Assembly: GCA_914767885.1 (NCBI GenBank)
Contig: CAJZBQ010000004.1
Location: 62,001 to 126,000, forward strand
DNA length: 64,000 bases
Direction: 5' to 3'
From: Blepharisma stoltei
Lineage: Eukaryota; Ciliophora; Heterotrichea; Heterotrichida; Blepharismidae
In this document: piece by piece, positions 50,800 to 62,249 of the stretch
How the letters are laid out: every line of letters starts with the position of its first letter
Numbering within the stretch: position 1 is the first letter of the stretch
Program-made: the position numbers and the translations under genes
Notes under the pieces: model-generated
What the model was told of the DNA's origin: nothing
The model's database searches: none
Seen by the model: the letters and a program-made list of their open reading frames with translations, nothing else

Positions 50800-51175
50800 T
50801 TCAAAGAAAACATATATTTATGGTATTGACCATTTTTGAATAAACGTGCCCATGCCTTTCTTTAACCCAGCAGCTTTTTCCTGCGCTAGCTGGTCCTCAT
50901 ATTCAAAGATTTTCCAACTGGTTCAAATTTTCATGAGATGGCAAATATTCCCTTCCTTTGGTTTCTGAAGATCTTCTAGGCTTCTCCACTCTTCCACGTA
51001 AGTCTTTTTTGCCTGATTCAGAAATTCGCTTATTTTCTTTTTTCTTCAATTCCTTGGATCTTGTCTGGAAAGTTTCGTCAATATAGTTGCTGATAAGTAA
51101 ATTAACTGCAGAGGACATTATAATTTTTTGGATATAGTTTATGAGCCATAATAGACGGCTATAGCCAAACAACAT
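50800..51175 (-). CDS. Open frame with a P-loop, possible Rep/helicase fragment
   Basis: ATG 51173-51175 opens a frame rich in K, E and R. With UGA as Trp it continues past 50903 into WIWGPASAGKSCWVKERHG and then VYSKMVN before running out near 50800. A Walker A motif (GPxxxGKS) preceded by hydrophobic-Trp residues is the pattern of superfamily 3 helicases, including replication-initiator proteins of small circular DNA replicons. No HUH or Walker B motif is visible. A competing overlapping frame (…EWRSLEDLQKPKEG…EDQLAQEKAAGLKKG…) is also open, so the motif may be chance. Confidence 0.35.
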
Positions 51176-51505
51176 ACTGACCAGGAAAAAATTTTAGGGC
51201 AATTGCCTTATACAGTCTAAGTATGATTAGGTATCCTAAAACCTAAACGGAATTTTCTCATTTCGTTTGTGCTTTTCACAAAAATTGGCATTGCGCAAAT
51301 TTATATTTAAAATTAAAGATGATGGTCAACAACGATCCATTGAAATAAAAGAGAGCTATATGCAAGAAAAATAAAAATTATTTTGATTGAGAATGTGTTG
51401 CTGAGGTATTTTATGAGAAATTGCCAAATTTGATAAAGCTGAGAAGAAGAAATGCTAAAATATGGGGAAAATGATGATGCAATCATCTAGAAACTATTTA
51501 TATGC
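51176..51505. other. AT-rich intergenic stretch left of the family C element
   Basis: Nothing supported beyond scattered short frames. Confidence 0.5.
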
Positions 51506-51654
51506 TAACTCCCCCCCCAATTAATAGCGGACGAAATCAATTTTTTTTCCCTAAAAATGGACCCTTAGGTACCATTTAATAACGGAAATTATTTTACTAT
51601 AAAAAATTTTAAATTATATAAGATAATCGTTCATTATAAAATTTACTAATATAC

Positions 51655-52268
51655 ATAAAATGGCGGATGACTTCTGACCCGTCCTCTTGTGCAGTTACCT
51701 GTGTATATCCGGGCATGGTTTTTGGAGCCAGGAATTGGCCCAGCTATGTCTTGGGACCTCAAGGCGAGAGGTCTTTGTGCAAAGATCGCTTTTTTTGTGA
51801 CCAAGACTCTTGGGCAGTTATTCGTGACTCCTTTTTGCCAGCAGCGCCCAGCCCAGTGGGTGTCCGAAATGAGGCAGGGCGACATACCTGCCTAAGCTGC
51901 TTTTGTGATTTGCCCCGAATGGCGAAAGCTGTTGAGTTCTTTCTCGGGATGACTGGAAAAGAGGGGAAGGCAAATTAGACGAGAAATCGGGGGTCTCTCC
52001 AATTAAAAGGTGCCCTTCAGTGGGCAGATTTGGCGACGTACGGACAGAGTTGGCGCAAGATTCAGGGCGACGAATCAAGTTGGAAATGGAGGTGGTCAGT
52101 TGGCCATCACCTCTACCGAGAAACCGGGGGTTTCGGACCGAATTTGAAGCGGCCACGCCTTTAGCCACCCTACGGGGTTAATCTCCGTAGAACGTCAAGG
52201 CGGTGAAGTAGGGACTTAAAATACATAGCATCTTAACATAACATAACATAATATAATATAACATAACA
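51655..52268 (+). mobile_element. Full-length R1 retroposon with (AACAT)n tail
   Basis: Starts ATAAAATGGCGGATGAC. Body phrases (tatccgggc, ccagcgcccag, ctaagctgcttttgtg, CTCTACCGAGAAACCGGGG) follow the order of the 23380-23957 copy. It ends in a tail of ACATA/ATATA repeats. A 10-bp AAATTTACTA occurs on both sides. No reverse transcriptase seen. Confidence 0.8.
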
Positions 52269-52371
52269 TAAATTTACTAGAACCAATGAAATAAAGATGG
52301 GAATATTTGAATAGAATTCATTTAAGCGCAAAGGTATTAAAAAATTATGAGAGCTAATAACATGCATCTGG

Positions 52372-52562
52372 CTTTCTTTCCTTTAAACCTTGATCTCCCC
52401 TTTTCAATTGATGAATGTCTTTTACTAATTCGCCTACACTTGACTTTGATATATTAAACTTATATACTATATCTTCATATGAAAGACCTTCATTTTGATG
52501 ATCCAGGTAGTATTGTGCAATAACTAGCTTATCACCAGTTGTTAGTCTTTTCTCTTTCTGGT
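52372..52562 (-). pseudogene. Transposase N-terminal HTH fragment (pogo/CENP-B-like)
   Basis: A reverse-strand frame of about 62 codons ends …LKERKPDACY at TAG near 52370. It contains RLTTGDKLVIAQYYLD, GLSYEDIVYKFNISKSSVGE and a basic tail. The order (basic, helix, 'D/E-x-x-x-FNISKSSV' recognition helix) is typical of psq/CENP-B-type helix-turn-helix domains at the start of pogo-like transposases. No in-frame ATG; a nearby ATG in another frame (MELNGETRKRK) suggests a frameshift. It points toward the right terminus of family C, so it may be what remains of that family's autonomous parent. Confidence 0.55.
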
Positions 52563-52849
52563 TTCTCCATTCAACTCCATTTTATTAGATTTAGTGCTAC
52601 TCTTTTGACTTAAAAATGCTTTTTTTTCAGACCTTTTATAAACAATTTTAAATAGAAAATATATATATAAATATCAAACTTTTTAAGTTATGACCCATTT
52701 AATAGCGGACGATTTTTTCGTCCGCTATAAATTGGGGGGGGGGAGTAAGATTTTTCTAATAGCTATGCCTCAAGTGGGGAGTTATAAATTTGAAGCATAT
52801 ATAGCGAATCAATTTTTCAAAATTTCTCTATTAGCCCACAATTCTATTG

Positions 52850-53200
52850 ATAATTGAAAATGAAATTATGAGGCAGCAAGCTTAAGAAATTTATTGTGAA
52901 TTTCCAAGGAGTCAGTCTAGATTCAGGTCTGGTATGTGCTTTAAGTATATCCGGGTAGGCTTTGACTTTGGTTTCTGAAAATATCATGGATGTCCTTATG
53001 GACCATAGAGATTGACTAGCCAAGATATTGGGGTTTGCTGCCTGGGCACAGGAAAAAACCCTTTTTCCTGTAGCTGCTGATGGAAGGCACCCAGCACTCG
53101 CCAAGCTCTGGTTTTTTTCTGGATCAAGCTACTTTCCAATACCCCCGAAGCAGGGCGTTAGAAGTCCATAGTCCGTCCATTCAACACATTAGCCAAAGAC
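52850..53200 (+). mobile_element. R1-like retroposon fragment
   Basis: GC-rich block with 'gtatatccgggtaggctttg' and a following order of phrases similar to the R1 copies. Borders are not defined. 53201-53600 is AT-rich without a gene. Confidence 0.45.
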
Positions 53201-53602
53201 AATGAGGTCAGATTAAGATAAAATTGGCAGCATATCGAAAATTTTTTCTCAGGAGAGCTCGCTGAGTGCTAAAACCTATTTCGTCATTTTTATTTCAAAA
53301 ATCATTCTTGTCAAGGCTCGTTAGTAAATCGATATAAGTCCATTTTTAAGCCAAGCTCTTCATAATAATTTTATTTTAATTAAGCTGATAGCTATTTATA
53401 ATAGAAAATTCAGATTTAATAATTAACTATTAGTCCTGAGAATTTATTTTTTGCAAATATATGCTCTCAAGAACCCCAGGTGTATATTTATGTTTAAATA
53501 TTTAACTAAAATTTATGCCATAAAAAGGCTTAATATATTATGTTTTACCTTATTTCGGCATAACCTCTTTGTTGAGTAAACTGAATTTGACGACCATATT
53601 AT

Positions 53603-54652
53603 TTAAAACAGTAAGATATTTTTTTCATTTTTGTAAAAAGGTAAATAAAATCAAATATAAGCTACAAATGAACATAAAATAAAGCCAGTTAGCGAAAATG
53701 CAATAATATTTATTTGGTTGTTAATCACACTTTTTGAGTAATCGTCAATTTCAGTTACAGCGCTATTATAAAAATCAACGATATGCAGGGTATTTAATGT
53801 AAAAGTTAGTATATCAAAAGGAGCAGAAATCGTAAACGCTTAGTATACATATATTATGAAATTATCAGCAAGTACAGCATAGAAAACCTGTAAAAATATG
53901 TAAAAACAGCTATATGAGTATCAGAATGTGAGTGCGCTTTAGCAATTATTGCCATTTTATATAGGGAATGTCTAATTTCTCCGGAAAACTGCGTATTTAA
54001 CAAAATAAGAGCAAATGCAAATATCATTGAAAATATCACCCAAATTTGCCATGATAAATTAACCTCAGAGTCTTTAGAATTGTGATTTTGGTATTCTGCA
54101 ATTTTATTCTGAGGTGAAAGGTTAATAGAGGGTATAAAAAAATAATTTCCATAAGTTAAAAATACTATTGAAAATGTTCAATATAAAGCTTGGTATGCTA
54201 TAAGAATAATAAATTATATCAATAAAAGCAATAATAATCAAAAAATTAGTGCAGGTAAATAAAATTGATAAAATCAGATATAGGAATTGCCCGAGGATGG
54301 CGCAAGATAGCGCCATCCTCAGGCAATTGCTATATTCGCTAATAATCCCTAATTTTGAGCAAACATTGTCAAAGTTTAAGTAGCCTATAATCTCCCATAT
54401 AGTCATATTTTTATTTCAATTGCTAATCGGCATATCTGGAAGTCACAGGAAGTTTATTATTGGAGGCATCATATAATACCTTCAACTGTTGCTTTACCTT
54501 TTTGCCAAGGCATAGAATTTCTTTACTATTGGCTTTACTGTAGAGCTGGCAATAAACCTCGAAAATTGCATTTTTAACTGAGTTTCTGCTAGGGATTTTC
54601 CAAAAATTGTGGGAATTGCCATTTTGATAAGAATCGTTTTAGCTTCAGTCAT
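53603..54652 (-). pseudogene. T7: T-family gene with a large internal deletion
   Basis: ATG 54650-54652 (MTEAKTILIKMAI) starts a family N-terminus with the first spans (…GEIRHSLYKM…, HIAVFTYF). Near 53866, after …LADNFIIY, the sequence jumps to the C-terminal region (…DILTFTLNTLHIVDFY…, EIDDYSKSVINNQ). About 900 residues, including the PAS domain and both introns, are missing. The stop is TAA near 53603. It carries one 54-bp hairpin IES (54279-54332). Confidence 0.75.
54279..54332. mobile_element. 54-bp hairpin IES in T7
   Basis: TATAGGAATTGCCCGAGGAT then GGCGCAAGATAGCGCC and the inverted arm ending CTATA, TA-flanked. Removal gives …GIISEYLILSILFTCT… in frame. One of the two smallest fold-back members. 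Confidence 0.88.
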
Positions 54653-55439
54653 AAATGAAATATATTAAAAAATAAAAGAGCATTTAAATGAAATATATAT
54701 ATATTATAAGCAAGCCCATCAAAGTTGCATATTAATAAATTCACAAAAAAACATTATAAAAAGTTTAACTTCTCAGACTTTAACTTTTTATTATCAGTAT
54801 CATTATTTCTAATTGCCTTCACATTAATTATAATTAAAACTAGTCACTTAATTGGAAAATTAGTTATGGTTAACTAATAATTCGGAGGTATGATGACCTT
54901 TTTGCTATTTCTGAGATAGAATTTTCTTTACTCCTGGCTATATAATGGGCTCAAATTACAGTTTTTTCCTTTTTGCTTGCAATTATGGTGAAGATAGTTC
55001 GGGCATTTCTCTTTAGCTATAAATAGAAATATTTAAAATCTAAAAAATATTAAATCAGTATTCTAAACAATATATGTAAAAAATGAAAATTATAATTAAG
55101 ATTTCCAAAAGTTTTATAAGGAGACATTATTTTAATAGACCATTTATTAAGCTTCTACTCAATAAAGAGATTATAATGCCAACTCTAGAATTCTTTAGTT
55201 AAGATGTATGATATAAAGTTTACGAGGTCTTAATAATTAAACAAAACCTTATTCTTAGATTTTCGTTATTTTTGTTAAAGATCTCTATTGTTATTTATTA
55301 AGGACAATCATTAAATTAAATTTATATTTTGTAAATATACCATCTTAAAAAAATTAAAATTATTTCTTAAACAAATGATGTTAGCTTTTTTCTTAAGAAT
55401 TAATTAGAATAATATTTAATATTAAATAATAGTTATTGA
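54653..55439. other. AT-rich intergenic stretch upstream of T7
   Basis: No supported gene. 54860-54990 vaguely recalls a T-family N-terminus on the reverse strand ('aggtatgatgacctttttgct…'), but it is too decayed to annotate. Confidence 0.4.
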
Positions 55440-56010
55440 ATTCCAAATTTCATATAGTCATTTGGAATTTCTTGGTCTTTTTCATATAAGAGATTTTTAA
55501 AATTTTTAGATAGGAGGTCTGGAGTGATTACTTAGTTTTTCTTAAGTCTAAGGTTGTACTCTCAATACTTAGCAGAATTTCGTCAATCTTTGCTTTTGCT
55601 TTATAAAAAGGGCACATGTAGTACACCTGAGCGCATATTGGATAATTCAAATTATCTGTAAAAGACTGAATTTTTCATATTACTAAGTTAGTGTACAATA
55701 TTTGCGCATGAATTAAATTTCTTATGACCTCAGGCCTATTTGATAGATATTCTGCACATTGATCATAAAGATAAAAGATATTTATAAAGCAAAATGAAGA
55801 AAACCCTATAAACGATATAAGCATTATTCAAAAATACCGCCAATAACTTTTTAAAGTGCATGGCGTTTTATAAGATTTTTTATGAGAAAATGCAATATTC
55901 TCCTCAGAATGAAAATCCTTTAATCTATATAAAATTGTGTTTTTGAGCTTAAAAAAAGAGCCATACACATTTTTTCTGACATTGCTCCAAACATCATTTT
56001 CTATTTAAAG
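55440..56010 (-). pseudogene. C-terminal relic of a T-family gene
   Basis: The reverse strand reads, with gaps, …ENDVWSNVRKNVYG…, …SYWRYFWIMLISFIGFSS…, …CAEYLSNRPEVIRNLIHAQ… and then decays through a TAA-type stop and frame slips. It lies directly downstream of T8 and lacks everything 5' of the third C-terminal span. Confidence 0.7.
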
Positions 56011-56114
56011 AAAAATAAATCTATAGCTTCTCTATGATCTCAATTCCCTATTTATGGTAATTTTGAATAATCATATCTCTAAAGATTAAAATGTTAAATT
56101 TACTTTAAAAATAT

Positions 56115-59100
56115 TTAATGCGGCATGATCCTCATTACTGAATTTATTTTTTGTAAATATTTCTTTTCTCTTTTAAAAAACCTCAAATACAGCCCAAGAT
56201 ACATGAAAATTGAAATTATGATAAAGACGACCAGAACAATAAAAATAATATTCATCTGGTCATCAATTTTGCTTTGTGAATATTTATCAATCTCATCAGT
56301 AAGAACATCAAAACTATCAGACGATTTTCCTAAAGTTATTAATCAATTCAGCCACAATTGAAAACCCGGGTAAGAATAAACGATAAAATACGAATCAAAT
56401 TCTAAAATATTTTGGCCTGTATTTTTTCCATAAATAAAAACATCAGACAAAGCTACATTGCCATTTTCAAAATATTCATTTTTAAAATCATCTGATAAAA
56501 TAGAAGAATATTTAGGCTGCCTTAAATGAGTTTTAAAAAGGCTGATTTTTGTTATGGTCTCTTGTCACACACTTTCACTATTGCTAAAAGGAATAATATT
56601 AACTAAAGCATTTGAGGCTAATAGCATATTATCTGAAAAAGCTTTAATCGTTCATACCCCTAAGCCAGTGTATACGATTTGCCCATTTATTAGATCTCTT
56701 ATTATTTCAGGTCTTTTAGATAAATAATCTGTGCATTTTTCGTAGAAATAAGTTATGTTTATGATAGAAAACGTAGAAACTAGTAAAAAATATAATGAAA
56801 TTCTTCAGAGATATTTTCAATAAATATTGAATTTGTATTTTTTCTTTGTAGGACGAGCGTTATCAAGCATAATTTCAGGCTCGTAATGGACTGTTGTAAG
56901 CCTTTCAATACTCAGCTGTGTGAGCTCAAAATAGCAGTTAAAAGTTTTGTCTCTTATATTGTTCCACAGGTTATTTTCAATTTTAATTGTAGAATAGCAG
57001 AAAGGAATCATGCAGCAAGGATTTTTTTTCTAATAATAATAAAATATTTTATATATTTTTCTAAATTATTATCAAGTAATAAACCAATTAGAATTTTAAT
57101 TTTTGCTAAAAATATGAAGCTGCAGCAAACACATATAGCAAGCACAGCAACCCCCAAAATCAAAAAAATCAGCATTTTTGTCTTAAAATCGTCCATGATA
57201 TCCTTTTGGCATGATATAATATCATACATCGACTGATTGCTAAATTGAAAAGCTTCCCCAAAACCATTTAACTCCACAAATGACACTTCTTTAGATATAT
57301 CTTCTGAGCTGTTTAATTTTTGTAAAATTGCGTTTCCCTACATAAAATTTACATATCGAATAAACTGAGAAATCGCATTTAATAAATTTGATTTTTTCTT
57401 ATAAGGCTCCCCTTCAATTTCCCATATAGAAATATGCTCATCAGTAAAAGTGCTAAGTCCTGAGCAATAGTCCCATTTATCTAATTCTTGTGTAATATTT
57501 AAATAAAGACTTTCCACAGACATTACTTTACCAGCCAAGCCAGGGGTCATTATTTTGACAATTTGGGCTGCAAAAGGAGTCCCACTAGACGCAACAAGGA
57601 AAATTGTGTGTGCAATAAACCCAGTAGCTTGTAAAAGTTTTGCTGTTTTTCCGACAGCTACAGGGAGATCCATATTGCTTACATAGTCTACATTATAAAT
57701 AGCATAAAATAAAACTCCTATATTTGTAGCAATAACAGATAAAATCTATATAAAGGTTACTGAAATAATAAAAGCTATATGCAAAATATTTATCGACCTT
57801 GACGAGATTCCTATCATTTTAAAAAATCTGTATTTTGGGGAGCCTTGAGAAATTATTGATTTTTCGTCTTCTATTTTTTCTGATAAAAAGTTCTCGATGG
57901 CGTCTAAAGAATTATGAGAAATCGAGTCTTTGTGGGGGTCTAAGTTTGTTTCAGTGTCATAAATATTGTGATCTGCGATGTTTATCTCTTCATCTTCGAA
58001 TGCTTTAAATAAGCTTATTTCCATTTCATTGCTTTTTGATAGGTCTTCTTCATGGCTACTGTGATGAATAAAGCCTTTTCATTTTAAAATTTCTTTACTC
58101 CCCCCTCCGTGAGCGAACAAAACCATTAGAAAAATCCCTATTTTTTGCTCAAAAACCTACACGTGAGTGAACAAAAATGTTTTTAATAGAAAAATTTTTA
58201 TGAAAAAAAATTGATATATATGTGATAACTAGTATCATGAAATCTCGAGCTAATTCTGTTTAATTTTAATCAAAATTTCGTTAAATAATAAATTTTACAA
58301 TTAAAATTAAAATATTTGTTTGCGAATTAGGATTTTTTTAAAATTTCAAACAAAAAAAATTCTATCAAAAATTTCTAAAAAAAAAAATTAACCCCCGTCC
58401 GTGAGCGAACAAAATAATTTTGTTCGCTCACGGAGGGGGGGAATTAGGATCATTTATTAATAACAAGTAATAGATTTTAAACACGTGATAATCTTTATAT
58501 GCTTGGACTACATACGCTCCTTTCTGAAAAGCTGGCACTGGATAAGGGACAAAATCCTGTAAATCTATGCTTTCTAGGTCAGAGAAAAGATTTTTAATAA
58601 AAAGTCCTTGCAAATCGTAACAAGTTCTGCAGGGTTTAAAGAAATTTATGCTGTGGCAAAAAATTTCCCCATTTTCCATTATTAAAGCAATTTCGTGATT
58701 TGCAAGAATAGGCTTGAATGTCATAGACGTGACCAGGAAATTATTAATTGAAGTAAGGTAGCATATTGCTGTGCATTCTGTTAAAATATTTGCAGGAGAT
58801 ATCAAAAATAGCCCTTCAGTAAGGTCTATTTCTGAGCTTGAGCCAAAATTACTCACATAATTGGCATTTTCTTTAATTTTTGTATGGTAAATTGAAGGTA
58901 GAAAATTAAGTAGGTTATTGCCAATAATAGAATGAAGAGGACATTGTATTTTTTAATTAAAATGAATTTTATTTTTTCAAAAAAATAAAAAATTATATAT
59001 TAGGTATTATAAAAAGGTATACGACTTCCCCAAATTTTTTATTTGCAAAAAATATTTCACCGAAATCGTCTTCTTCAGCTGAAGAAATCAAAATGCCATT

Positions 59101-60825
59101 AACTCCACTAAAATAGCTGAAATTAGAATAATCATAAGCTGCATTCCCAGCAATTTTATCAAAAGACCTTAATTTAGCTTCAAGAAGAACTGATTTTTCC
59201 ATATCAAAATAAATGTTTTTTAAATATGTTGCATAAAGAGCTATAGACTCTCGTGATTTAAAAAATTTTGTAGTAAGCTGATGATAAGCTGTGTTTAAAT
59301 AGGAAATCTCATGATGGATATAGCCTAAGCCTTGGATTATTTTAGGGAGATCTGGCGTTAATGAAGTAATTTCTTCCCAAAAAGTCAATAAATTTCAGCA
59401 TAGCGTTTTGTCTTCTTTTTTTATCCAATTTAAATGCTGCAAATAATTGATAAATTGTTCACATTCTGATTTATTTATTTCTAATATATTTTTATTGCAT
59501 AAATATTCTTGATATTTCCCTTCAAGACTCCAGTCTGAAACTTTTTTGACTTGGCTTAACTTAATTTTAGCCAAAGATTCATCTTTTAGTGCAAAAATAC
59601 AATAATTTGCAATCCAAATAGCTTGAAGTCTAGATCGGAGGGTATAATTTTTTATAAAAAAAGATTGGAATATTTGAATAATTTGATCTTTGTGCTCATT
59701 ATCACTTGAACATAATACAAATCTCAGTGATTTTTCTAAGTCATATTCAGAATTAATTTCTGAAAGATTGGTAGGAATTTCTGGCTTAATTTTTGAATAA
59801 AATTTCCGTGTTAAAAAAATAGTAATTTTGATTGATGAAAGTCCTAAAATTATTGCTAAAAAAGAAATAACTAAGGAGTTATCAAGGGCGTATCCAAAAA
59901 TAAAAGAAAATGATACTAAAGCTATAAATGAAAGCCGAAGAAGCTGAACGCAGTTGCAATAAATTGAAAAATAAGGTAAAAGGATCAATGTTTCTATGGA
60001 TAAAAGTATTGAAATAGTTAATATAGAAAGCTGAAAATAAATGATATAATCTTCAGCAAGTATCGCATAGAAAATAGGCAAAAACCATGTAAAAAGGGCA
60101 ATTTGAATATTTATTTTTGAATGCGCCCTTGCATTTATTACTTTTTTACTAATAGAGTGCCTAATCTCTCCTGAAAAGTTAGCATAACATAAAAGCAAAG
60201 GAAATGATAATATCATTGCAAAAATTATCGCAACCTCCCAATAGATATTTATTTCAAAATTTGCAAATTCGTTATGAGTTCTATATTCCCATATATGATC
60301 TTTTGGTAAAAAATTATACTTGAGAAATATGGAAAATAAAGTCATTGAAGGCACCATAAAAAAGATAGCCCATACATCAAAAATCCTCTTAAAAATAAGT
60401 AAAAATAGCTTCTGTATGCTATAGGAATGATAAGTTATATAAACTAAAAGAAATACACCTAAAAACATAAAAAACACCGATAAAATAGAAAAATATAGAC
60501 ATTCGCTTATGACACCGAATGCTGAACATGAATAATCAAGTTTTAAGTATCCAATTATCTTCCATATTAGCATATTTTCGCTTCAATTTTCGATTTCTAG
60601 ATTCGGGATTCACAGTAAAGTGACTATTTGTGAAGTTCAAATTAAAGCCTCGAGCGCTTCTTTTACCTTTAATTTGAAATCGGATTTTTCTCCAAAGGTT
60701 TTTCGAAAGTAAAGTTCGCTATAAAAGTCGAAAACAGAATTCACTATCGACTTTTCATCTGCTGCCTTCCACAGTTTTTTGCGATAGAGGGAGGATTCTT
60801 CGTGAACTACTTCAAGCTCAAGCAT
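56115..60825 (-). CDS. T8: PAS multi-span membrane protein, intact after removal of three IESs
   Basis: ATG 60823-60825 to TAA 56115-56117. Removing 73 nt (58947-59019), 349 nt (58098-58443 plus one TTA), 110 nt (57011-57120) and introns 57746-57760 and 57339-57353 leaves 4149 nt, 1383 codons (1382 aa). This copy is more diverged: N-terminus MLELEVVHEESSLYRKKLW, spans with GEIRHSISKK, RAHSKINIQIALFTWF and ALDNSLVIS, helical region with SLEGKYQEYLCNKN, PAS-like domain with NGILISSAEEDDFGEIFFANKKFGE, and C-terminal spans with ENNLWNNIRDK and DEIDKYSQSKIDDQM. UGA serves as Trp at conserved sites (for example before NLLTFW). Confidence 0.82.
57011..57120. mobile_element. 110-bp IES in T8 flanked by an 8-bp repeat without TA
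   Basis: TGCAGCAA occurs at 57011-57018 and 57121-57128. Removing one copy plus the AT-rich insert restores …VCCMIPFCYSTIKIENNLW…, the family sequence, and makes the whole gene divisible by three. TA-to-TA cuts near the borders that I tried left the frame wrong. Confidence 0.7.
58098..58443. mobile_element. Family A MITE/IES in T8, well preserved
   Basis: 346 bp with TTA on both sides (58095-58097 and 58444-58446). Right end is a perfect inverted pair (GTCCGTGAGCGAAC…GTTCGCTCACGGAG). Excision gives …LINDPKEILKWKG…. Confidence 0.9.
58947..59019. mobile_element. 73-bp cryptic IES in T8 PAS region
   Basis: TA-bounded (58947-58948 and 59020-59021), pure AT-rich interior, no recognisable inverted ends. 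Removal joins …FGEVV to QCPLHSIIGNN…, as in paralogues. Confidence 0.75.
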
Positions 60826-62249
60826 AAATGGACAATATTAGCAAACTTTTTTTGTAGTTATAATATAAATATATAGCTAAGCCTATAACTTAATAGCTTC
60901 TTAATATTTTTAATAGCCTGATAATTAAAACTTTATGACCTGACTTATTCTTATGGCTTTGTCGGATTTAAAAATTATTTAAAAATTCTTTACTGACTTA
61001 TTTTAATAGTTAATAAAAAACATTTATTATATTAAATTTCCAGAGGAAACAAAATTATTAAAGGGAAATAAAAAAATTTTGAAACTGATGGAAAATCGCT
61101 TGAGTTTTAGTTTAAATTTTATCTATATAATGAGATTAAAAGGTATGAAATAAAAATGACTTAAAAATGAGAAAAATTTGTCGTAAGAACTATCTAATTA
61201 AAATTAAACTGAAAATTGCTAATAGTTTGATTAATTTTAATTATATAAATAAAAAAAGACAAATACTTATAAGATAAAAAAAATTTTAAGGTATAATTGA
61301 GAAAATTTAGCTCATTTGCATCATGACGATTTTGTTCTATCAGTTATAAGGTCTGATTAATTAATATTAGGCTGATTTTACTAAAATAATATAAATAGAA
61401 TATAATATACGTATTAAATCAATAAAACTAATTAATTTTCTTAATTTCAATCTCAAAAAAAGTTTTTAATATTATGCATTCATGCTTAATTATTGGGGTA
61501 TCTCCAATAAAAAACTATTGCCTAGGCTATGAAACAATTATGCAATTTTAATAAAAATGCTCTTACTTAAGCAATAATATCTAAATAGCATTAAATTAAA
61601 GGAGCCTAATATTTCTATGCATAAAATTAGTTTTCCCAAAATGTCTTTATAGCAAGGATCTTAATGATAATAATAATAATCCCTCTTTATGCTTTTAATA
61701 AATTGCTATGCAATTTTTATTAAATTTGACTCAGAATTAAAATAATAAACTTCATATTTAAATGTCTAATCAATATTATTCTCATCACCGAATCTATTTT
61801 TTGTAAATATTTCTTTTCTTTTAACTTTAAAGCTCAAGCTTCAAAATTAAATTAGCATTTGCTAATTTAATTCAACTATTAGAATTGATTAATCTTTTTG
61901 CAATATCAATAAGCAGATAAAAATTTTAATTTTTAAGAAAATTATGTTTTAAAAATTATATAACTTATATACAGCTTAATAAAAATTATTCAGAATTTAA
62001 TAAAATGAACTTAAATATTATAAGAATAGGGTTAAATATTATAGGTGCTGATAATATATTATTTGCTTTAAGTAAAATTCCATATTAAAGTTTTTATTTC
62101 GAAAAAAATTAAAAAACTGAATATGCATCTAAGTTTGCGTGATAAAATTAGAACTATATTTCCAATGTTTAATTAATATTTTTATTTTTAATTTGTTAGC
62201 AATCTTATTTTCTTAATCCATAATTTTAAAAAAATTATATATTCATTAA
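60826..62249. other. AT-rich intergenic region between T8 and T9
   Basis: Only a short relic of a T-family 3' end is visible, on the reverse strand at 61783-61835 (KKYLQKIDSVMRI). Otherwise nothing supported. Confidence 0.6.

Larger units (their letters stand above)
51509..52745 (-). mobile_element. Family C element (1.24 kb) with transposase HTH fragment and retroposon
   Basis: TAA on both sides (51506-51508 and 52746-52748). Ends CTCCCCCCCCAATTAATAGC and, inverted at the right, …CGCTATAAATTGGGGGGGG. The right end is an inverted pair (GCGGACGAttttttCGTCCGC). The left end has a unit, a 'ttttccctaaaaatggac' spacer and a second unit, the same plan as families A and B. It contains the R1 retroposon at 51655-52268 and an HTH frame at 52372-52562. 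Confidence 0.85.

Noticed and set aside
51667-52168. Overlapping frames of 68-116 codons in both directions
   Set aside because: They lie within the R1 retroposon, run in conflicting frames and are not conserved in frame in the 23380-23957 copy.
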